Assembly: GCA_021847245.1 (NCBI GenBank)
Contig: JAJZUC010000008.1
Coordinates: 1 to 64,000, forward strand
DNA: 64,000 nucleotides
Source: Deltaproteobacteria bacterium
Lineage (GTDB): Bacteria; Desulfobacterota; Desulfuromonadia; Geobacterales; Geobacteraceae
Direction: 5' to 3'
The notes beneath the pieces are model-generated. The model ran no database searches. It worked only from the letters and a program-made list of their open reading frames with translations, and had not been told where the DNA came from. The position numbers and the translations under genes are program-made. Shown piece after piece: positions 16,651 to 28,288 of the stretch; the stretch's first letter is position 1; each line of letters starts with the position of its first letter.

Positions 16651-17882
16651 TGACCGGCCGCGTGATCATGCATCTCGACATCAACAGCTTTTTCGCCTCC
16701 GTCGAACAGGCCGCCAATCCGGAACTGCAGGGCAAGCCCGTTGTCGTCACGGGTTCGCAGCAGCGCACGGTAATCCTGACCGCCAGCTACGAGGCCCGCA
16801 AGTACGGCGTCAAGACCGGCATGATGCTCCACGAGGCCCGTAGGCTGTGCCCGGACGTGATCATGGTGCCGGCCGACAACCGCAAGTACACCCACACCTC
16901 CGCCGAGATCATGAGGATGATGCTGGACTACACCCCTCTCGTTGAGGTGTTCAGCATCGACGAGGCGTTCATGGATCTGACCAATTCCCTGTCGATCTTC
17001 GGAAGCGCCGAAAATGTCGCCTACCTTCTCAAATCCCGGATCAGGCATCGCTTCGACATCACCTGCTCCGTCGGCATCGCACCAAACAAGCTCCTGGCAA
17101 AGCTGGCCTCGGAGATGAAGAAGCCGGACGGCCTGACGACGATCACCCCCGGTGACGTAAGCCGGGTGCTGGAAAACATGCCCATCAAGGAGCTCTGCGG
17201 CATCGGCAGGAAGATGGAGCGACACCTGAACCTCCTGGGGATCAATACCTGCGGTCAGCTGGGAAGATTCCCGGTGGACATCCTGAAGCGGAAGTTCGGC
17301 GTCGTTGGAGAGAGGCTCCACTACATGGGGCTCGGTGTCGACGAATCGCCGGTTGTCCCGGCGGAGGATGCCGACGAGGTGAAATCGGTCGGGCACTCCA
17401 TGACGTTGAGAGAAGACATTACCACCAGGGCCGACATCCTTCGTTTCTTGCTGCAGCTGTCGGAGATGGTCGGGCGGAGGGCGAGGCGCTACGGGGTTGC
17501 CGGCAAGACGATTCACCTCTCGATTCGCTATGCGGACTTCACCACCTTCGGAAAGCAGGAGACCCTCTCCCGTCCCGTGAACCAGAGTGAGGATATCTAC
17601 CGGGGAGCCATCCAGATCCTGGACTCCATCGAACTGGAACAGCCTGTTCGCCTGCTCGGGGTGCGGCTGACGAACCTCTCCTACCGGCAGGATCAGCTGC
17701 CCTTGTTCGAGGAGGAGCGGAGAAAGGCGTTCATGGTACATGCCATGGATAATGTAAACGACCGGTTTGGCGACTTCACGGTGACGTTCGGCAGCTTGCT
17801 AGCAGGTGAGGAAAAGAAAGGCTCGTTCGTTATCTCTCCGGCCTGGCGGCCGGACGGAATCAGGAACGTTACTGTACGCTGA
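16650..17882 (+). CDS. dinB: Y-family DNA polymerase IV
   Basis: A 410-aa error-prone polymerase. The palm has HLDINSFFASVE and the catalytic FSIDEAFMDL; CSVGIAPNKLLAKLAS is typical of DinB. A helix-hairpin-helix thumb (ELCGIGRKM) and little-finger domain follow, and the clamp-binding motif QLPLF lies at ~residue 350. The ATG at 16650 is inside the much longer frame reported by the ORF track; the upstream part of that frame is a lexA shadow. It copies past damage during SOS and could raise mutation rates in the host after transfer. Confidence 0.92.
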   Translation: MTGRVIMHLDINSFFASVEQAANPELQGKPVVVTGSQQRTVILTASYEARKYGVKTGMMLHEARRLCPDVIMVPADNRKYTHTSAEIMRMMLDYTPLVEVFSIDEAFMDLTNSLSIFGSAENVAYLLKSRIRHRFDITCSVGIAPNKLLAKLASEMKKPDGLTTITPGDVSRVLENMPIKELCGIGRKMERHLNLLGINTCGQLGRFPVDILKRKFGVVGERLHYMGLGVDESPVVPAEDADEVKSVGHSMTLREDITTRADILRFLLQLSEMVGRRARRYGVAGKTIHLSIRYADFTTFGKQETLSRPVNQSEDIYRGAIQILDSIELEQPVRLLGVRLTNLSYRQDQLPLFEEERRKAFMVHAMDNVNDRFGDFTVTFGSLLAGEEKKGSFVISPAWRPDGIRNVTVR

Positions 17883-17895
17883 TTTCTCAACGTTG

Positions 17896-17955
17896 TTGAC
17901 TTGTGTTCAATATTTTGGTATGTTCAAAACAAATGAACAAAGAAAATATTGAACA
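17896..17955 (+). promoter_or_regulatory. AbiE promoter with nested inverted repeats
   Basis: TTGACT (17896) and TATGTT (17919) stand 17 bp apart. Four hexamers are nested: TGTTCA-N11-TGTTCA-N7-TGAACA-N10-TGAACA (17904-17955), reaching into the first codons. This is a likely autoregulatory operator for the antitoxin. The same array recurs at 36575 and partly at 60844. Confidence 0.7.
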
Positions 17956-18988
17956 TAATCGGGCAGCGGAAAACGAAGCCGACATCCTTCGGCAGGCGAT
18001 GGAAGCGTTGAAGACGCTCGCTCCCCTGGAATACAAGGCGGAGCCGGTACGCGGCCTTCGTGACGAGGGATACGACTACATTGTTCGGGCAAGGGTTTTC
18101 GGGAAGGAGTTCGTTTGGTGCGTCGAGGTCAAGAACCGGCTTACCAAGGCGGCGGAACTCCAGGCTCTGATCAACAAGGATAAGACGCAGCACCCATTCC
18201 TGCTGGCGACAGGGTACGTCACCCCCGAGGCCGCGACAAGACTGCACGATGGCGGCATCCAGTTCATCGATACGGTTGGAAATGCCTTTGTCAATCAGCC
18301 GCCCCTGTTGATCTTCGTGAAAGGCAACCGGCCGGAAAAGGAAGAAACCGCAGTTCCCGCCGCCCGTCTCTTCAAAGGGGTCGGACTGAAGATCGCCTAC
18401 CTCCTTTTGTGCCGACCGGAACTCGTCGACAGGCCGTATCGCGATCTCGCCGAAATGACGGATGTCGCCTTGGGGACGGTGAACGGCACCATGACCGAAC
18501 TGGTCCAGAAAGGCTTCATCCTCGACATGGGCAAAAAGGGGAAGAAGCTCCTGGACAGGAAGACGCTCTTCGAGCGCTGGATCGCGGCGTATCCCGACTA
18601 TCTCAAGCCGAAACTTTTGCTGGGGCGCTTCCGGGGTGATGGCGACTGGTGGAAGGATATCCAGCTGGACCCCGCCCTCGCCCAGTGGGGGGGAGAGGTT
18701 GCCGCGGCGAAAATGACCGGATACTTGAAGCCGGGTACGGTCACGCTATATGCGGACAAGAACCGTCTGGCCGATCTGGTGATCGCCAACAGGCTGAAAA
18801 AGGACCCGCAGGGCAACGTGGAGATTCTCGAACGGTTCTGGCCGCCGGGAAATGGCTTCGGTGAAGGCGATACCGTGCATCCGATCCTCGTCTATGCCGA
18901 CCTGGCCGCGATAGGCGAACAACGAACAATGGAAACCGCAAGGATGATCTATGAACAATATCTCGATCGATATTTCGGGCAGGATTGA
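17933..18988 (+). CDS. AbiEi-family antitoxin/regulator
   Basis: A 351-aa protein of the type IV antitoxin AbiEi family (long COG4861 type). The N-terminal ~130 residues hold a restriction-like fold (GYDYIVRARV, WCVEVKNR) and the middle a winged helix (RDLAEMTDVALGTVNGTMTELVQKGF) suited to DNA binding. It would repress its own promoter and neutralise the nucleotidyltransferase encoded next. ATG at 17933 is preferred to the ORF-track start because the latter has no ribosome site. The 3' end overlaps the toxin gene by 38 nt. Confidence 0.75.
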   Translation: MNKENIEHNRAAENEADILRQAMEALKTLAPLEYKAEPVRGLRDEGYDYIVRARVFGKEFVWCVEVKNRLTKAAELQALINKDKTQHPFLLATGYVTPEAATRLHDGGIQFIDTVGNAFVNQPPLLIFVKGNRPEKEETAVPAARLFKGVGLKIAYLLLCRPELVDRPYRDLAEMTDVALGTVNGTMTELVQKGFILDMGKKGKKLLDRKTLFERWIAAYPDYLKPKLLLGRFRGDGDWWKDIQLDPALAQWGGEVAAAKMTGYLKPGTVTLYADKNRLADLVIANRLKKDPQGNVEILERFWPPGNGFGEGDTVHPILVYADLAAIGEQRTMETARMIYEQYLDRYFGQD

Positions 18989-19826
18989 CGCCGGGAGGAT
19001 ATTGGTTCTCAGAAGCATCAAGGAAATCGCCGAGGAGCTCGGCATACATTTCTTCGTGGTGGGGGCTTTCGCCCGCGACGTGATATTCGAGCACATCCAC
19101 CGGATTCCCGCTCCCCGAGTGACGGAAGACATCGATATCGGTGTCGAGGTCGCAAGCTGGGAGGAATTCCAGCGTCTGACCGGCGCCCTGATCGACCGCG
19201 GACTTCTCACCGCGACGAAATCCTCTCACCGCTTCATTGCCAGCTCATTTGCTGCCGTGGTCGATATCGTACCCTATGGAGGGATAAGTGGCGAGGCGAA
19301 ACGGATCAGCTGGCCACCTGACCACGACATGATCATGAGCATGCTCGGGTTTGAAGAAGCATATCAATCGGCTTTGAAGGTGCGCCTCAGCAGCGATCCG
19401 CCCCTGGAGATCCTTGTTCCTTCGGTGCCGGCTCTGGCGCTTCTGAAGATCATCTCCTGGGCCGACGCATACCCGAGACGCGAGCGCGATGCCCACGATC
19501 TTCTCTTCATCCTGGAAAACTACGACGCGACCGGCGTTGAGGCGAAACTGTACGAGTCCCATGTACCCCTGCTCACCGAGGAAGAATTCGATTCCCGGCT
19601 CGCTTCCGTTCGGCTGCTCGGGCGGGACATCGCGCAGTTGGGCAGCCCGGAGACGCTAGAGACGGTAGAGGAGATCCTGATCCGCGAAACCGACGAAGAC
19701 CAGGGATTCAGGATGCTCTCCAATATGGTCAAGGGTGCCTCGTTCCAAGGGACCAAGTTCGAGGCCGCTCTGCAACTTCTGAAAAAGCTTTTGCAGGGAA
19801 TTCAAGAGGAAAAGCCAGGGGAGTGA
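18951..19826 (+). CDS. AbiEii-type nucleotidyltransferase toxin
   Basis: A 291-aa protein with a DNA polymerase beta-like nucleotidyltransferase fold: VVGAFARDVIF, then TEDIDIGVEV carrying the metal-binding aspartates, and a later FAAVVDIVPYGG. Family toxins block growth by adding nucleotides to tRNA or other RNA and can abort phage infection. It overlaps the antitoxin gene by 38 nt. The pair sits inside an SOS/repair cluster and may stabilise the element. Confidence 0.75.
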   Translation: MNNISIDISGRIDAGRILVLRSIKEIAEELGIHFFVVGAFARDVIFEHIHRIPAPRVTEDIDIGVEVASWEEFQRLTGALIDRGLLTATKSSHRFIASSFAAVVDIVPYGGISGEAKRISWPPDHDMIMSMLGFEEAYQSALKVRLSSDPPLEILVPSVPALALLKIISWADAYPRRERDAHDLLFILENYDATGVEAKLYESHVPLLTEEEFDSRLASVRLLGRDIAQLGSPETLETVEEILIRETDEDQGFRMLSNMVKGASFQGTKFEAALQLLKKLLQGIQEEKPGE

Positions 19827-19832
19827 GCGGCC

Positions 19833-20501
19833 GTGTGCGGTAGGTTCACAATCATACTGCCGCCGGAGGTGCTGGCTGAAATCTTCGGCCTTTCCGAGTT
19901 ACCCCGGATCGAAGCACGTTACAACATCGCTCCGACGCAGGAAGTAGTCGTAATTCGACAGAATGCCGAAGGTGCGCGGCAGTTGGTGACGATGAAATGG
20001 GGATTGCTTCCTGCGTGGGCAAAGGACCCCCATATCGGCAACAAGTTGATCAACGCCCGATGCGAGACGGTTCACGAAAAGCCGGCATTTCGTCAGGCGA
20101 TCCGTACCCGCCGATGCATTATACCGGCCAGCGGATTCTATGACTGGACACACACTGACAAGAAGATACCTTTCTACGTGAGCATGGCCGACGGATCGCC
20201 GATGGCTTTCGCTGGGATATGGGATTCATGGAAAGCACCAGACGGATCACGGATTGAATCCTTCGCGATTCTCACCACCAATGCCAACAGCTTGATAGCC
20301 CCCATCCATGACAGGATGCCGGTCATCCTGCATCCTGCAGAATTCGATCTCTGGCTCGACCGCGACATCACCGAGCCCGAAAAGCTAACGCGCCTCTACC
20401 ATCCGTACCCTTCGGACCTTCTGAAGGCTTGGCCGGTCTCGTCGCTCGTCAATTCCCCCCGCAACGAAACGCCTGCCTGCATTGAGCAGACTGTTTCATG
20501 A
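19833..20501 (+). CDS. SRAP (YedK/HMCES) abasic-site shield protein
   Basis: A 222-aa SRAP-domain protein. The GTG start puts the catalytic cysteine at position 2 (MCGRFT), which crosslinks to abasic sites in single-stranded DNA. NARCETV and [13 protein letters not shown] are family motifs. It begins 6 bp after the toxin gene, and its TGA overlaps the recD2 start (ATGA), so repair genes are coupled. It fits an SOS-linked operon protecting single-stranded DNA during transfer. Confidence 0.93.
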   Translation: MCGRFTIILPPEVLAEIFGLSELPRIEARYNIAPTQEVVVIRQNAEGARQLVTMKWGLLPAWAKDPHIGNKLINARCETVHEKPAFRQAIRTRRCIIPASGFYDWTHTDKKIPFYVSMADGSPMAFAGIWDSWKAPDGSRIESFAILTTNANSLIAPIHDRMPVILHPAEFDLWLDRDITEPEKLTRLYHPYPSDLLKAWPVSSLVNSPRNETPACIEQTVS

Positions 20502-22678
20502 AGACAGCAATCTCTACCGATACTCCCGTTGAACGGCTTGCCGGCTCTGTGGAACGGGTGACCTTCCACAGCGAGGAATCGGGCTTCTGCGTCCTGCGAG
20601 CCAAGGTCAAGGGACACAGGGATCTGGTTACCGTCGTTGGCTCCGCGGCATCTATCACCGCCGGTGAGTTCATCGAGGGTATTGGCGCCTGGCACAACGA
20701 CAGGACTCATGGTCTGCAATTCAAGGCCAGACAGCTGAAGGTTGTCCCTCCCAGCACCGTTGAGGGGATAGAGAAGTATCTCGGTTCCGGAATGGTCAAA
20801 GGCATTGGGCCACATTTTGCCAAGGTTCTGGTGAAAGCCTTCGGGGAAAATGTCTTTACCGTCATCGAGAACGATCCGGAAAAGATGCTTTTACTCCCCG
20901 GCATCGGCAAGAAAAGAGTGGAGAAGATAACTTCTGCCTGGGCCGAACAGAAGGTCATCCGTGAGATCATGGTGTTTCTCCAGTCGCATGGAGTAGGCAC
21001 TGCCCGGGCTGTCCGCATTTACAAAACTTACGGCGACGGAGCTATCATCAAGGTCACCGAGAATCCCTACCGTCTGGCCTTGGACATCCACGGCATCGGT
21101 TTCAAGACCGCGGACGTCATTGCCGGCCGGCTTGGAATTGCCCCGGACTCTCTGATTCGTGCCCAAGCCGGCGTCCGCCATGTCTTGCAGGAAATCTCCA
21201 ACGACGGTCACTGCGCCGCCCCGGTGGAGACTCTGATTGCGGAGTCGGGCAAATTGCTGCAAATCCCAGACGCGATCCTGGAAGAGGCCATCCGCGAAGA
21301 GATCGCCTCGGAGAACTTGGTCAAGGAGGAGATCGAAGGGCGCGAGTGTCTGTTTCTGGCCCCTCTGCACCGTGCTGAGGTCGGGGTGGCGGCGAGCATC
21401 AAGAGAATCCTGGAGGGGCATCCTCCATGGGATGCGATCGACGCGGACAAGGCCATTCCCTGGGTGGAGGGAAAAACCGGCCTGACGCTATCAGCTTCTC
21501 AGGGAGAGGCGGTGAGACTCGCCTTGTCCAGCAAGGTGGTGGTCATTACCGGTGGCCCGGGTGTCGGTAAGACAACGTTGGTCAACAGCATCCTCCAGAT
21601 CGTCCGAGCGAAACAGGTTAACGTCACACTCTGCGCACCCACGGGGCGGGCCGCGAAACGACTTTCCGAATCCACCGGCCTTGAGGCCAAGACCATTCAC
21701 AGGCTGCTCGAGTTCGATCCAAAGTCCTTCGGATTCAAGCGAGGGCGGGACAACCCCCTCGAAACCGACCTGCTGGTAGTGGACGAATCCTCGATGGTGG
21801 ACATCGCCTTGATGAACCGACTGCTGGCCGCTGTTCCCGACAAGGCAGCCCTGATGATAGTCGGCGATGTGGACCAACTCCCCTCTGTAGGGCCAGGAGC
21901 GGTGCTTTCCGACATCATCGATTCCGGCAAAGTTCCAACTGTTCGGCTGACGGAAATTTTCCGGCAGGCGGCGACCTCCCGGATCATTGTCAGCGCTCAC
22001 CGCATCAATAAAGGTGAGATGCCTCTGAAGGCAGAAGGGACTGAACTGTCTGATTTCTATTTCATACCGGCAAACACTCCAGAAGAAATCCACGAGAAAC
22101 TGCTGCAGGTGGTCACGGAACGCATTCCCAAGCGATTTGGCATGCACCCGGTCAAAGATATACAGGTACTCACTCCGATGAACCGTGGGGGCATCGGTGC
22201 CCGGTCTCTAAATGCGGAATTGCAGATGAAGCTGAACGAAAAGGGTGAGCCGAAAATCACTCGCTTCGGGACAACTTTCGCCCCCGGCGACAAGGTGATC
22301 CAGACTGTCAACAACTACGACAAGGAGGTCTTCAACGGCGATATCGGTCAGATCATGGGGATCGACCAGGAGGAAGGCTCTCTGCAGGTTCACTATGACG
22401 GCAGAACTGTCGAGTATGAATTCGGAGAGTTAGATGAGGTATCTCTTGCCTATGCGACGAGCATTCACAAGAGCCAAGGCTCCGAGTACCCCGCTGTCGT
22501 GATCCCCTTGGCAATGCAGCATTATGCCCTTTTGGAGCGAAACCTGATCTACACGGCCGTGACGCGAGGGAAGAAGCTAGTGATCATTATTGGCCAACCT
22601 AAAGCCTTGGTAATGGCTGTGAAAAATCGGAAGTCAACGAGAAGAATGACGAAACTGGCAGTTCGGCTTGTAGAATAA
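20498..22678 (+). CDS. recD2: RecD2-type helicase (ExoV alpha-like)
   Basis: A 726-aa SF1B helicase. The N-terminal ~300 residues contain OB-like and helix-hairpin-helix parts ([21 protein letters not shown]). The helicase core has Walker [11 protein letters not shown], Walker [11 protein letters not shown] and the SH3-containing motif end ([13 protein letters not shown]). Length and layout match RecD2, the RecBC-independent form. It unwinds 5'-3' and works in repair. The gene ends 19 bp before the first comM fragment, so it marks the right edge of module 1. Confidence 0.92.
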   Translation: MKTAISTDTPVERLAGSVERVTFHSEESGFCVLRAKVKGHRDLVTVVGSAASITAGEFIEGIGAWHNDRTHGLQFKARQLKVVPPSTVEGIEKYLGSGMVKGIGPHFAKVLVKAFGENVFTVIENDPEKMLLLPGIGKKRVEKITSAWAEQKVIREIMVFLQSHGVGTARAVRIYKTYGDGAIIKVTENPYRLALDIHGIGFKTADVIAGRLGIAPDSLIRAQAGVRHVLQEISNDGHCAAPVETLIAESGKLLQIPDAILEEAIREEIASENLVKEEIEGRECLFLAPLHRAEVGVAASIKRILEGHPPWDAIDADKAIPWVEGKTGLTLSASQGEAVRLALSSKVVVITGGPGVGKTTLVNSILQIVRAKQVNVTLCAPTGRAAKRLSESTGLEAKTIHRLLEFDPKSFGFKRGRDNPLETDLLVVDESSMVDIALMNRLLAAVPDKAALMIVGDVDQLPSVGPGAVLSDIIDSGKVPTVRLTEIFRQAATSRIIVSAHRINKGEMPLKAEGTELSDFYFIPANTPEEIHEKLLQVVTERIPKRFGMHPVKDIQVLTPMNRGGIGARSLNAELQMKLNEKGEPKITRFGTTFAPGDKVIQTVNNYDKEVFNGDIGQIMGIDQEEGSLQVHYDGRTVEYEFGELDEVSLAYATSIHKSQGSEYPAVVIPLAMQHYALLERNLIYTAVTRGKKLVIIIGQPKALVMAVKNRKSTRRMTKLAVRLVE

Positions 22679-22697
22679 CCGCAGGCTCAAGAGGAGT

Positions 22698-22767
22698 TGA
22701 GTCTATCCGGGAGCAGCATATCGCCGAGGCGATCCAGTACCGGAGCCTTGACAGGAAGACAGTCTGA
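22698..22767 (+). pseudogene. comM 3' end fragment (copy A)
   Basis: The last ~23 codons of comM only: SIREQHIAEAIQYRSLDRKTV and a stop. It matches the end of copy D at 61800-61870 almost base for base. No start or upstream part is present. It marks the joint between the recD2 block and the groES block. Confidence 0.75.
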
Positions 22768-22913
22768 ACGGCGTACCAGTCAACATCGGCAAGGATCCTT
22801 CTCCGCAGCCCGCCACCTTCGTGAACATATCCCTTCTGCCATACACATCAACCCTCTCGCCTCTACAGCAAGTGAGACAGATCTGAATACGCATTAATTT
22901 TGTTTTGCCCCCC

Positions 22914-22942
22914 TTGATTTTTCTCTCCACCGTTTTTATTTT
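22914..22942 (+). promoter_or_regulatory. groESL promoter
   Basis: TTGATT and TATTTT stand 17 bp apart in an AT-rich stretch. CIRCE lies 8 bp downstream, about where transcription should begin. Confidence 0.6.
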
Positions 22943-22950
22943 TTTAGCGT

Positions 22951-22977
22951 TTAGCACTCATCTATAAGGAGTGCTGA
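22951..22977 (+). promoter_or_regulatory. CIRCE operator (HrcA site)
   Basis: TTAGCACTC-N9-GAGTGCTGA fits the CIRCE inverted repeat (TTAGCACTC-N9-GAGTGCTAA) with one mismatch. It indicates HrcA repression of this groESL copy. Confidence 0.93.
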
Positions 22978-23027
22978 TTTAATTTCACTAACCTCGCAAC
23001 ATCATACGAGGAAAGGAGACCAAAAGC

Positions 23028-23315
23028 ATGAATCTGAGACCGCTGCACGACCGCATCATCGTCAGGAGACTGGAGGAAGAGAACAAAACCGCTGGCGGCA
23101 TCTTCATTCCGGAGACAGCCAAGGAGAAGCCCCAGAAGGGGGAAGTCATCGCTGTCGGAAAAGGTAAGAAGGCCGAGAACGGTAAGGTTACTCCCATTGA
23201 TGTCAAGGTGGGAGACAAGGTCCTGTTCGGCAAGTATGCCGGCACTGAAATAAAGATCGACGGCCAGGAATATCTCATCATGCGTGAGGACGACATCCTG
23301 GGGGTCATGGAGTAA
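23028..23315 (+). CDS. groES: Co-chaperonin GroES
   Basis: A 95-aa Gro[37 protein letters not shown] is the classic N-terminal half with the mobile GroEL-binding loop, and the [15 protein letters not shown] end is canonical. GAAAGGAG precedes the ATG. It is led by a sigma70-type promoter and a CIRCE site. The normally adjacent groEL lies 1.77 kb away because an insertion sequence sits between them. Confidence 0.97.
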   Translation: MNLRPLHDRIIVRRLEEENKTAGGIFIPETAKEKPQKGEVIAVGKGKKAENGKVTPIDVKVGDKVLFGKYAGTEIKIDGQEYLIMREDDILGVME

Positions 23316-23339
23316 CGGCAGACCTTCACATTAACCCGA

Positions 23340-25040
23340 ATCCGCAAACCTATAGCGGGCCTACCGGCCGCATGTCAATAACGGGTGGTTTTTGACCCGA
23401 GCAGTCCCTACGGGGGGGCAACTCGCAATGCCGTTTTTTTGAAACGCAAAAAACGGCGCTCTATTTTGCCCTCAGAAGCGTTTTTCTCCGTTTTTTGAGT
23501 GCAAGACGCCTTCGCGAAGGACGTTTCGCTCTTTGACAACCTGGGTTTTCTCTGTTTCCTTCAGCCAATTACCGGCGCAAGGCTAGCAATCCTCGCCTGT
23601 ATCCGATCAGGGCGCAGTTTCTCCATCCACCAGCCGTTCACTTTGAGGATACATTTGCGGGCATGCTCGACCACCACTGCCGCACTGCGCAGCAGATAGT
23701 CCTGGATGGTCTTGATTCTGCGCCGAACCGGCTGCACCCCTTCTGCTGGATTGGCTTCACCGTGCTCATCGCGCCACTGCTGCCCCAGAACAATGAGCAG
23801 ATTGTAAGCCATGGTTCCCAGGCTCAGAAATACTTCATTGACACTGAAAGTCTGCGATGGAAGCCGCTCCAGATCAAGGTCATGCTTGAGTTCCTTGTTC
23901 GCCTCTTCTGCTGCTCCTCGTCCCCGATAGAGCTCAAATGCCCGCTGCGCGCTGACCTCCTTTGGCAGGTTGGTTGCCAGGATATGATAGCGCACATCCT
24001 TGATCAGCAACGGCTGGCCCTTTTCATCTTCGGATTTGATCTGAACACAGAACACGAACCGGCGCGGAGTCTTCCACCCCTCTGGGGTGTACTCGAATTC
24101 GCCAAAGAACTCGCCGCCACAGTTAGTAACCTTAAGGTCCAGAACATCGGCATGCATATTCTGATTGACCATCCGGTCCAGTGCGCCACTGGTGCGGGCC
24201 TTGACGAGATAGTACGCTCCAGCATCCTCGCTGGCCGTGACCGTCTTGATGCTGTAAAGCCCGGCGTCATAGCGCATCAGGAGCTTTTTTCGCTCAATCT
24301 TCTCGGGCAGCAGTTCAACGCATTGCCTGATGAATTCGTCAATGCGCTCGACCGCTTTTTCCCGACCTGGTAACAGCCAGTGGTTGATGCACAAACGCTC
24401 ACGGCCAATGACGGCAAACACGGGTGTGTAGCAAAGCTTGCCGTTGTAGGTGGTTTGCACTCCTTCGCGCTTGGGAGCAAACTGTTCGAAGATGCTTGGG
24501 TCGATGTCGCAGGCAATGTACCCCTCACCCCCTGGTTCTGCCGTGATATTAGCCTGGGATATTATCTTGGCGCCGACTCGTTTGAGACCGGCGATGTGCT
24601 CTTTGCCATACTTCTCCAGATGCATGGCAATCGCACGCTCTTTTGGGAGTTTGCCAAAACCCAGCATCTTTTTGAGCAGCTTCTCTTCTTGGGCCAGCCA
24701 ACTAATGTCGGTGAAGCTTGTCCGACGAAGCGCAATGTTGAGCACCAACGGAACCAAGTGCTCTTCTTCACGGAAACCGAAGTCGATCTTCTTTACCTTC
24801 ACCTCGCTTCGGATTGCCCGAATTAGGTCGAGCCGACGGATCAGGGAGGCGAGCAATTCTAGGCCGGCAACAGACGTCAGCGTCTGGCGGGCTGCGGCAA
24901 ATGTGAAACCCAGGTTGTTTTTCACCATTCGGGTGAGCTCCTTCGCATTAATTGTGCGAAGGATTATAAATGCTTATGCAGCTTCAGCCCAGCTCTTTTG
25001 CGAATTGGGGATTAATGACGATTCCTGACGGCATCCGCAC
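23340..25040. mobile_element. IS1380-family insertion between groES and groEL
   Basis: One full-length transposase gene on the minus strand with ~220 and ~110 bp of flanking non-coding DNA. Exact ends are not resolved: no clear terminal inverted repeat was found. A 7-bp direct repeat ATCCGCA (23340 and 25033) is a weak candidate for the target duplication and could be chance. A stem GCCGTTTTTT/AAAAAACGGC lies inside the left flank. Confidence 0.7.
23561..24928 (-). CDS. IS1380-family DDE transposase
   Basis: A 455-aa transposase of the IS1380 (DDE_Tnp_1, group 1380) family. The segment ELYRGRGAAEEANKELKHDL carries the catalytic glutamate, and the first aspartate stands in GYIACDIDPS. Length is normal and the frame is intact, so the element could still move. 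It runs against groES and groEL, so read-through would be antisense to groES. Confidence 0.9.
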   Translation of the reverse strand: MVKNNLGFTFAAARQTLTSVAGLELLASLIRRLDLIRAIRSEVKVKKIDFGFREEEHLVPLVLNIALRRTSFTDISWLAQEEKLLKKMLGFGKLPKERAIAMHLEKYGKEHIAGLKRVGAKIISQANITAEPGGEGYIACDIDPSIFEQFAPKREGVQTTYNGKLCYTPVFAVIGRERLCINHWLLPGREKAVERIDEFIRQCVELLPEKIERKKLLMRYDAGLYSIKTVTASEDAGAYYLVKARTSGALDRMVNQNMHADVLDLKVTNCGGEFFGEFEYTPEGWKTPRRFVFCVQIKSEDEKGQPLLIKDVRYHILATNLPKEVSAQRAFELYRGRGAAEEANKELKHDLDLERLPSQTFSVNEVFLSLGTMAYNLLIVLGQQWRDEHGEANPAEGVQPVRRRIKTIQDYLLRSAAVVVEHARKCILKVNGWWMEKLRPDRIQARIASLAPVIG

Positions 25041-25064
25041 CGGGAATCGTCACCATAACCATGA

Positions 25065-26714
<1,650 letters not shown>

Positions 26715-26735
26715 GTTCAGTATGCCCTGACGTTG

Positions 26736-26769
26736 ATAGGGGGATGGCGAACGAGCCGTCCCCCTATTT
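26736..26769 (+). terminator. Terminator after groEL
   Basis: ATAGGGGGATGGC pairs with GCCGTCCCCCTAT around a short loop, followed by TTT. A stable hairpin 20 bp past the groEL stop. Confidence 0.75.
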
Positions 26770-26859
26770 ACGTGAAGGCACGAATAATTGATTGCAATCG
26801 ACAACACAGCGGAACGATCATGCAGTTCCAATTTGGACGGAAGATATGGGAGGCAATTC

Positions 26860-28257
26860 ATGAAACGAACGGCAGTACGCTTGTTTTCTACGGTGATGGG
26901 GGTAACGCTACTCGTCTCAAGCTGTTTCGGGACGACCTGGGCAAAGGGACTTGCCCCCGATTTTGTGGAATTGGCCAAGAAACTGAAACCATCCGTTGTC
27001 AATATCAGTACAGCCAAGACGGTAAAGCCACAAACGCAATTCCGGCGCCCTTTCAGCAGCCCCTTTGGCAATGACCCCTTCCAGGATTTCTTTGACCGTT
27101 TCTTCGACAACATGCAGCCTCGCCCGTACAAGCAACGGAGTCTCGGTTCCGGATTCATAATCGACGGAGGTTACATCCTTACCAACAATCATGTGGTGAA
27201 CGGCGCCGACGAGATCAAAATAAAGCTGGCTGACGGTCGTGAATTCAAGGCCGAGGTCAAGGGTCTTGATGAAAAGCTGGATCTGGCGCTGCTCAAGACC
27301 GACGCGAAGGAGGAGTTGCCGACGGCAAAATTGGGTGACAGCGACGCAATACAGGTGGGCGAGTGGGTAATGGCCATCGGCAATCCCTTCGGGCTTGCTG
27401 AAACGGTGACCGCCGGCATCGTCAGCGCCAAGGGCCGGGTGATCGGTAGCGGCCCGTACGATGACTTCATCCAGACCGATGCTTCCATCAACCCCGGCAA
27501 CTCGGGGGGGCCGCTCTTCAATGCCAAAGGGGAGGTGATCGGCATCAACACGGCGATCATTGCCGGCGGCCAGGGAATCGGTTTTGCCATTCCCATCAAC
27601 ATGGCCAAGTCCATCATTCCCCAACTGAGAGATAAGGGGAAGGTGACCCGCGGCTGGCTTGGGGTCTCCATCCAACCTGTTACTCCCGATCTGGCGAAGT
27701 CTTTCGGTCTGAGCAGCGAACAGGGAGCCCTTGTGAGTGAAGTCCTGCCGGAGAGCCCGGCCGAGAAGGCGGGATTTAAGCCTGGTGACATCATTCTGGA
27801 GTTCGATAAAAAAGTAATCCATGAGATGAGCGAACTCCCAAGGGTAGTGGCTGCAACCGATGTGGGCAAAAAGGTCACAGTCAAGATAGTGCGTGACGGC
27901 AAGGAAAAAGAAGTAATTGCTGTCATCGATCGTTTGAAGGATGGCGGTGGGGATGAGCAGGGCGAAGCTGCCCAGGATAAGCTGGGACTCACCGTCAGGG
28001 AGTTGAATAAGGAACTCGCCTCCAGGTTTCAGCTAAAGGAAACAACGGGCGTGGTTGTGACCGAGGTGAAATCGGACGGGCTGGCTCAGGAGGCGGGCAT
28101 CGCCCAAGGAGATATCATCAAGGAGATCGACGGGCAAAAGGTGACCAGCCCGAAGGAATATGAGAAGGCCGTAGCAGCTCACAAGAAAGGTCAGATCATT
28201 CGCTTCCTTCTGAAGCGGGGTGACAGTTCTCTCTTTGTCGCCGCCAAACTCGATTGA
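26860..28257 (+). CDS. DegP/HtrA-type periplasmic serine protease
   Basis: A 465-aa periplasmic protease. The signal sequence (MKRTAVRLF, hydrophobic core) could end in a signal peptidase I site or a lipobox (VSSC). The trypsin-like domain has the triad in NNHVV (His), DLALLK (Asp) and GNSGGPLF (Ser). Two PDZ domains follow (~residues 260-350 and 370-460). The start at 26860 is chosen for GGGAGG and the signal peptide. It degrades or refolds damaged envelope proteins. DegP is a regular member of transmissible heat-resistance loci. Confidence 0.94.
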   Translation: MKRTAVRLFSTVMGVTLLVSSCFGTTWAKGLAPDFVELAKKLKPSVVNISTAKTVKPQTQFRRPFSSPFGNDPFQDFFDRFFDNMQPRPYKQRSLGSGFIIDGGYILTNNHVVNGADEIKIKLADGREFKAEVKGLDEKLDLALLKTDAKEELPTAKLGDSDAIQVGEWVMAIGNPFGLAETVTAGIVSAKGRVIGSGPYDDFIQTDASINPGNSGGPLFNAKGEVIGINTAIIAGGQGIGFAIPINMAKSIIPQLRDKGKVTRGWLGVSIQPVTPDLAKSFGLSSEQGALVSEVLPESPAEKAGFKPGDIILEFDKKVIHEMSELPRVVAATDVGKKVTVKIVRDGKEKEVIAVIDRLKDGGGDEQGEAAQDKLGLTVRELNKELASRFQLKETTGVVVTEVKSDGLAQEAGIAQGDIIKEIDGQKVTSPKEYEKAVAAHKKGQIIRFLLKRGDSSLFVAAKLD

Positions 28258-28288
28258 ATTGACAAATTACCCGCAACCGGAGGATAGA

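Noticed and set aside
23340-25039. ATCCGCA direct repeat as proven target duplication of the IS1380 element
   Set aside because: Terminal inverted repeats could not be located next to it, and a 7-bp match in two 60-bp flanks can be chance.
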